Source: Siphonodentalium dalli (taxonomy: Eukaryota > Mollusca > Scaphopoda > Gadilida > Siphonodentaliidae). From it: DNA of 64,000 bases. The stretch is taken from assembly GCA_032622095.1 (NCBI GenBank), contig CP136061.1, positions 95,849,345 to 95,913,344 of the forward strand, written 5' to 3'. Position 1 is the first letter of the stretch. The number at the start of each line of letters is the position of its first letter. Both the position numbers and the translations under genes were made by a program. The notes under the pieces were generated by a model. The model was not told the DNA's origin and did no database searches. It worked only from the letters and a program-made list of their open reading frames with translations. Positions 58,077-64,000 of the stretch are shown here, piece by piece.

Positions 58077-58470
58077 ACGTGGTTTCGAGGTTGGTGAGTA
58101 CCACGCATTCAAAATGGTCGAGACCATTACAAACGCACACAAACATAATATATGAGGAACTGAAACACAACATAGGATGTTGACTATATTACAAGCATAA
58201 TTATGCTAGTTTATTTTAAAAACAAGTTGATACCTTATTTGTTCGTAAATATTCAGTAGTTTGGTATAACAAATTCTGAGCAAAGTTGCCAGTCGGGGGT
58301 TCGTGGAATACACCAGCTCATACATCGAGGTGAATCCACCGACTGACAGATTTGTTCAGAACGTTAGAGCAAACAACTGTGAGTTTGCAAATAAATGAGG
58401 TCTCAGTGTGTTTGAAAAATAGTATAGCATATGATCGTAGTTGCCAAATACTATTTACTATATCATTATC
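58077..58470 (+). repeat. About 400-bp direct repeat, copy 2
   Basis: Follows 56,276-56,700 with moderate divergence and lacks the palindrome insert. The pair brackets the 104-bp satellite. Confidence 0.75.
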
Positions 58471-58827
58471 CTAGTTTATTACCATCTCTTGTCACGGTTT
58501 ATCCCAAGAAATTTTACATGTCACAAAAACATACCACATATATACAGACGTTTCTGTGTTGATTTCAAGAACCAAGGCTATTCACTACCGACTGGTCTGC
58601 AGCATTTGAACTCAATCGCGTTCTATAATAGCTGAAACTAAGCTCATATTGAACTAATTTCAAAAACACAAATAAGCTCATATCGGCAATACTTGAACCT
58701 GAATTACGCTCTATATTAACCTAAATTGATTTGCCAGATGTACGCTCTTTATAATGCGCGTTCACTGTGGCCCGCGCCATACAACGGAGACACGGGTATA
58801 AGTCCACTGTGGGATTATTTTATGATC

Positions 58828-58940
58828 AAATAAGTCCAATATGAACCTATTTGGATATATAGGTCCAATAAGAACCTAGTTGGATATATAGGTCCAATAT
58901 GAACCTATTTGGATATATAGGTCCAATAAGAACATATTTG
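58828..58940. repeat. 29-bp tandem repeat, about 3.5 units
   Basis: Unit AGGTCCAATAAGAACCTAGT + TGGATATAT with A/T and G/T variants. Confidence 0.85.
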
Positions 58941-59237
58941 CACGACGATATGTTGCACTGGTATAACCCCTGCATGGCATTCCCCACTGCCAAACATTTG
59001 CCGAATATCTTGAGAAAGCATATGATTTAACAGCGTTGAAAAATCGATTCGTTGTCACCATGCACGCGCGCCATATGGTGTGACAAATGTCGACCCAGTG
59101 AGATGTTAACATCGCGGAGGTATGGTATTAGGTAACCTGGAGCGTCTGTACTGTAAATATGCGTGGTACTTGGAGTTCGCATAATTTCCCAGTGTTCCGC
59201 GTGTGACTGAGACTGACCAGATGATAAAGGAAATCTC

Positions 59238-59568
59238 CAGGGGCGCCGGAAGAGGGGGCGAGCGGGGGCAGGACTTGCCCTTTTTCTGGAGACAGAAAAT
59301 GCTTTTTGTGTGTTTAATCTCGTGTTTTTATAGCAAAATGTTACTTTTTTGGTCCAAACACCACCAATTTCACAAGGAATATTAATTTTTTGTCAATTTT
59401 ATCACAAAACGGCCATAAAAACCGACAAATACCATTAAAATAGGGATTTTTGCCACAATGAATTTATGGTTATTTCCCGAGTTTGCGGAGAAAATGCCAT
59501 TTTTTGCGGAAAAGTGCCATTTTTGTAGGCTCTGCCCCCCCTGCCCTTGGATGCTTCCGGCGCCCCTG
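59238..59568. mobile_element. hAT-type MITE, 331 bp
   Basis: CAGGGGCGCCGGAAG at the left and CTTCCGGCGCCCCTG at the right are exact complements. Flanks GAAATCTC (59,230-59,237) and AAAATCTC (59,569-59,576) form an 8-bp duplication with one change. G-rich and C-rich subterminal tracts; no coding capacity. Confidence 0.8.
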
Positions 59569-59576
59569 AAAATCTC

Positions 59577-60014
59577 ATCTGTGATATGGATTCATGACAT
59601 ATGCGAATAAAATGGTATAATGAATTGAACAATCATCTCAGCTGTCAATAGTTTGGCCACTCAAACGGTGGACGGATGATAGAATGTAAGAAGAACACCA
59701 GTTAATGTGTAGCAATGACCGAATCAATGATTGATTGTGTGAATAAATGATTTAATGCACGATTGAGTGAATGTCAGAACGAATAAGTGAGTGAGATATG
59801 AACGGATATGACAGTTATATGAAAAACGTCGCAAACGAATGCCCGATTGTCGAATTAGAATAACGAATACATGGATTGAATACAGGATTGAAGCGATGTG
59901 TGTATGGTGAGGTGATTTATTTGTCGAACAATCAGATAGATTCGTTGGGCGAGCAAATTAGTGAAAATGTCACTGCTGTGCGATGTTACATTCAATTCTC
60001 GGTTTGGATATGGA
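59577..60014. other. No gene recognised
   Basis: Loose GAATGA/TGAATGA-type repetition around 59,720-59,800; nothing else. Confidence 0.35.
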
Positions 60015-60441
60015 CCAGGTTAAGGGGGAGGACAAGCGACCAATTTTGAATGGGGATTTCCGTGCAAATCTCCCTAGCAAAAGTTATATATGAAGCAGTT
60101 GTCTGGGAACTAAAGCAGCCATATCATTAAACAGACATAACTTTTAACTGCCGCCTCGATAAATAGGCAATTTTTGTTATAAATTCATTTTTTGAGAATT
60201 ATTTTTCTGGAATTACAACACTTGACCTAGTTTTGTAAAATAAATAAAAAAAAATAAAAATAAATACATCAACTTTCTAATGGAATACATTCCAAGCCGA
60301 CCCACCAGATAAATGTGTATTGTTTTCAATACCGCACAGAGTCACCCCCACGAAATATTTCCAACTCTGTTACTTTTGCTGCGGAGATTTGCATGGAAAT
60401 GCCCATTCAAAATGTATCACTTGACCTTCTCCTTAACTTGG
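60015..60441. mobile_element. 427-bp MITE with imperfect 65-bp inverted ends
   Basis: CCAGGTTAAGGGGGAGGACA with TTTTGAATGGGGATTTCCGTG at the left mirrors CATGGAAATGCCCATTCAAAA and CCTTCTCCTTAACTTGG at the right. GCAAATCTCC is shared near both inner ends. Confidence 0.65.
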
Positions 60442-60879
60442 GTGGTTGAGTGATACTACCAGACCCAACAAACAAAACACAGTACAGTGTCGGTGTCAAA
60501 CTCTGGTCTATGCGTTCTGGTCGTGTTATTTCACAATATGTACCCTCGTCGTGGAAAAAATAAATGACTGTGAGTTGTCAACAAAACAATGAATATTTTC
60601 ATATATGAGAATTGGCTTAACTATTTGTCTACAAGCAGGCGTACACATTCTGATGATTTATGTACATGTCAAATATTTTCAATAAATGACACCAGTAGAC
60701 ATGCATGGTGTCATGTAGGGTATATGGTCATTATTGTGTACGCCCAGTTGTTTTCAGGAAACAGTCGGTGCATGAACAGGAATCTAGACTCCATCTTGCA
60801 CGGGTTTGTTACTCCATACAGCTAAGAGAACACATACGGGAAATTGCTTCGCGTGTGCAAGAGTGTCTAAAGTTTGCAA

Positions 60880-61009
60880 GTCCAAATATTCGTATCACAA
60901 AAACTCAAAAATTGTCATTGGCGAGTATTTCAGACATGAAATATTCAGACAGTACGTTCCACAAACTTACAACCGAGTGAGGGAATCCATTTAGTATATA
61001 AAGGGTTAA
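60880..61009. repeat. Family-C TTAA repeat, right end
   Basis: GAGGGAATCCATTTAGTATATAAAGGG followed by TTAA (61,006-61,009), as at 6,382. Confidence 0.45.
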
Positions 61010-61375
61010 AGGTGGATTTATTAGAAAACAGGTGTTGCTTCTTATTTAGATTGTAATTTAACATAACTCACACGGAGTAGGGGTTGCCACCCAAAATCAC
61101 AACATCTTCATTCATTTATAATATTATATCCAATTATGCTGTCATTACTGTGGGTGGTTTAAGGACCCATATGATTTTTTGTTTTGTTTTAATAATTTGT
61201 ATTGATAAATCTAAACATGAACACATATAATGTTACAACATGTATTACAATTGCTGTTTGTAATTACAATATAGAATACGTTTACCATAAAGTGGAATAA
61301 CAATTATTAGTATTATAACAGATACAATTAGTAGTGTTTGCTGAGTGAATTGTGGTAATTTTCCCTATTACATTA

Positions 61376-62017
61376 CCCGTATTTAAATTCGCGCAGTACT
61401 ATATTTCGCTGAGTTTTGAATTCGCACACTTTGAATTCGCGCATATAGCTGCGCGAATTCAAACTGACAACAATATTTTCCTAACATTTTTGGATTTGAT
61501 GACTTTTTCAGTTCTTAATCGTTCCTGGAGATACATCTGTATATTAAACACAATAACGACGGATTTACGCCGTGCATGTAAAACATGACTGTATCATCAG
61601 TGCGTTGTGAAGATGTGTGTTTATATGCTCCAAATAATTATTCTCAGTGATATGCAATTGAAATAGTTCTAGACACCATTGGAATGAACTCGAAAGAAGT
61701 AAAACCACCTTCAGCCTGGCGCATGTATATTTTTTACAAGTACTTCAACACCAACGGTGTTACCATAATTTGTTTCTTTACATAAATATGAGCAATTGTT
61801 TTTATGTCCGTTGCCGCATGTAATATATAGCCACATAAAGGCAGGTCTAGTTGTCTGTATTCAGTCCAGCCTTCCCTAATGTATTTAACTCACCAACATA
61901 TCAATATGATTTTCCCTTTGGTTCGCTTTAAACTCAGGAGTCGTACTATTTTTCGCTCCGTTTTAAATTGATGGGTGTGCGAAAAATAGTACTGCGTGAA
62001 TTTAAATACGAGTAAGG
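61376..62017. mobile_element. TA-flanked MITE, family D, copy 2
   Basis: CCCGTATTTAAATTCGCGCA at the left and the complement of TTTAAATACGAGTAAGG at the right, with TA at 61,374-61,375 and 62,018-62,019. The internal order matches 37,048-37,614 (GAATTCGCGCA, CTGGAGATA, ATATTAAACAC). Confidence 0.7.
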
Positions 62018-62283
62018 TAAATGAAAAATGTAGGGTGACTTATAGTATCTACTTGTAAGTATTTCTCACTAAATTGGGATAACATTCTTTGCATGCCTTT
62101 TCGCATTTGCGTAATTTTATTTAAATATACAGAACAAGATTTAATGGTCGCTGCGTGAATTTCCTGAACACTCCGAGGTAAATGTAACAGTATCAGATTG
62201 ACGCCTGGGACCATGCTTCGTGATCTGAACATTTCCCGACTAAATATTGGGAGTCTTAACCAGGCAGAGCTCGAAAACTGCTG

Positions 62284-62634
62284 ATGTGTGTCTCGTATGT
62301 TGTTCTTTTATTCTGGTGCATAACCGTCTGGTTGTTTCACAGATGTAGACTTCATGAGTGTCAGGTGATTGAAACAGTCCAAGCGATTTGGACAATATAT
62401 CTCAAAGTATTATCTTTGTTTCTCCGAGTAATGTATTACAATTGTTATTATGAATTATGTGTTATATTACATATATCAAACCAAATGAAACTGGACAGTT
62501 TTATATTCCTTAAATCCTTTCTACATGAACTTGACGAGAGATACCGCGTAGAGAAATATATAGCGCTGAAGAGAGATATCCTCACCACTTCGAGCTGGAA
62601 TGATGTGACATATTTCCTGCTCTTTTATGTATTT
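62284..62634 (+). other. Unrecognised 117-codon open frame
   Basis: Hydrophobic N-terminus (YVVLLFWCITVWLF) and a charged end (ELDERYRVEKYIALKRD). No family recognised, no neighbouring gene, and AT-rich composition like its surroundings. Confidence 0.15.
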
Positions 62635-62950
62635 TGAGGACGAATATCCAGTTTGTGATTTTATTCGTGTTCACTTGTTGATGATTATCGAATTAACGTT
62701 AAATAAATTTATGGCACTGAGTGAGGCAATTTTTGTCATATCGGAGGCTATTATTTATATGTATATTTAAAACATATTAAAACAATTCTGGTGATCGTCC
62801 ATTCATAAACATATTCTGTGTAATAAAATACATTTGATGTGTCGTTTCCATTTTGAATGTGTTTGCGAGTTGCATGCGAACCCCCCCCCCACATAAACAA
62901 CAGCAATGAATTAAACATTGTTATTGGGAATGAAGAGAGTCGGTAGGGTA

Positions 62951-63220
62951 GGATAGGATAATTTATTTCCAATATTCACATATACATAGAATAATTTATT
63001 TCCAATATTCACATATACATAGGATAATTTATTTATAATATACACATAGAATAATTTATTTCCAATATTCACTTCACATAGGATAGGAAAATTTATTTCC
63101 AATATTCACATATACATAGGATAATTTATTTCCAATATACACATATACATAAGATAACTTATTTCCAATATACACACGTACATAGAATAATTTATTTCCA
63201 ATGTACACATATACATACAT
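62951..63220. repeat. About 33-bp tandem repeat
   Basis: GATAATTTATTTCCAATATT + CACATATACATAG repeated about eight times with indels, ending in a CATACATGCATGCATACATA stretch. Confidence 0.9.
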
Positions 63221-63534
63221 GCATGCATACATACACACATAGCATATAAAGAACACGACAAACAATTACACATTATGTAGTACATTGAGAGGGGACGGCA
63301 TAGTCCAACAGACTTACATCCCCTTTGTGATGAGAGTAAAACATATTAGATGGTAATAGGGAAAGACGTGTACAGACAAGGTATACATAGATTCGCATTG
63401 TGTAGGCTTCAAAATTGTGTAAAATTTATCGTAAGCGACTGAATGATCATTAATTTTAATTATGGATGTCGAGCAGTATGATATAGATGAGGTTAAGGAT
63501 ATTATTACAGTATAATAACTGTTTTTTAAATGTC

Positions 63535-63758
63535 TTTAATATAATATCTTTAATTTAATATCTTTAATTTAATATCTTTTATTTAATATCTTTAATTTAA
63601 TATCTTTAATATAATATCTTTAATTTAATATCTTTAATTTAATATCGTTAATATAATATCTTTAATATAATATCTTTAATTTAATATCTTTAATTTAATA
63701 TCTTTAATTTAATATCTTTAATTTAATATCTTTAATTTAATATCTTTAATTTAATATC
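63535..63758. repeat. 14-bp AT-rich minisatellite
   Basis: AATATCTTTAATTT repeated about 16 times, with shorter AATATCTTTAATAT variants. Confidence 0.95.
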
Positions 63759-64000
63759 ATGTTATGTATTGGGGGAAATCAGGGCATCCCTTGTTTTTGC
63801 ACATGACGTACAGGGTTATGAAGCTTTTCGTAATACGTTTTTTTCAGTATGTGTCTACTTTGATGCGATGTCATGGCATCTTGTTCGATAGGGTGTGAAA
63901 TGCATACAATGGCAGTACGTTGTACTTTGAGTAAAGATTATTCGCGATGCTCATCGGATCACCCGAGGCGTGATTTTTCACACTACTTCAAATTATACTG

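Noticed and set aside
62751-63265. Reverse-strand frames with GNKLFYVYVNI repeats
   Set aside because: They are produced by the 33-bp tandem repeat.

Overview
The window is AT-rich, intron-era metazoan DNA with no recognisable host gene. It is built almost entirely of transposable elements, fold-back (inverted-repeat) elements and minisatellites. A marine invertebrate, most likely a mollusc, is suggested by the mix: TTAA-flanked MITEs, jockey/CR1-like LINE fragments, retroelement tails ending in CAGACAGA-type repeats, a Polinton relative, and a repeat at about 48,569 that I recognise as common in bivalves and gastropods. That assignment is an inference.

Layout. 1-6,400: two TTAA-flanked MITEs (20-498; 2,612-3,011 with long hairpins), a 1.5-kb fold-back (3,998-5,516), a degenerate hairpin copy and a retroelement tail. 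6,571-11,349: 4.8 kb bounded by 282-bp inverted repeats, containing a 507-bp fold-back. 11,400-12,115: a reverse-strand retroelement-like repeat with a 26-G run. 14,405-16,651: minisatellites with 27- and 29-bp units. 18,180-18,445: a tRNA-derived SINE-like unit. 20,548-24,542: two 1.93-kb DNA transposons in inverted orientation, 138 bp apart. 24,840-25,200: a LINE fragment.

26,062-32,582 is the most interesting segment. It is a complete 6,521-bp insertion with a 6-bp target duplication (GACAAT), two 2,003-bp terminal inverted repeats with no length difference, and a 2.5-kb centre holding only the polymerase part of a family-B DNA polymerase, broken by at least two frameshifts. Polymerase motifs A, B and C are all visible. 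Between A and B lies an extra stretch that resembles a Vsr-type (PD-(D/E)XK superfamily) endonuclease. TSD length, AG...CT termini and PolB point to a Polinton/Maverick-derived element that has lost integrase, capsid and packaging genes.

32,748-37,614: more MITEs and a 16-bp minisatellite. 37,650-47,626: a LINE and a converging second LINE 3' end, duplicated as a 4-kb tandem segment; one copy carries an extra 600-bp retroelement and a complete hAT-like element (46,791-47,795, 8-bp TSD). 48,200-55,740: direct repeats, a 1.6-kb fold-back with three YY1-like motifs, a second hAT-like element holding a 161-bp palindrome, and a decayed LINE. 56,276-63,758: a 400-bp repeat pair flanking a 104-bp satellite, a hAT-type MITE, a TA-flanked MITE, and AT-rich minisatellites.

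The genes do not form a host pathway. The coding remnants are polymerases of mobile elements, and the many non-autonomous elements would depend on transposases encoded elsewhere. Coordinates of TSDs and long repeats were read by eye; percent identities were not computed.
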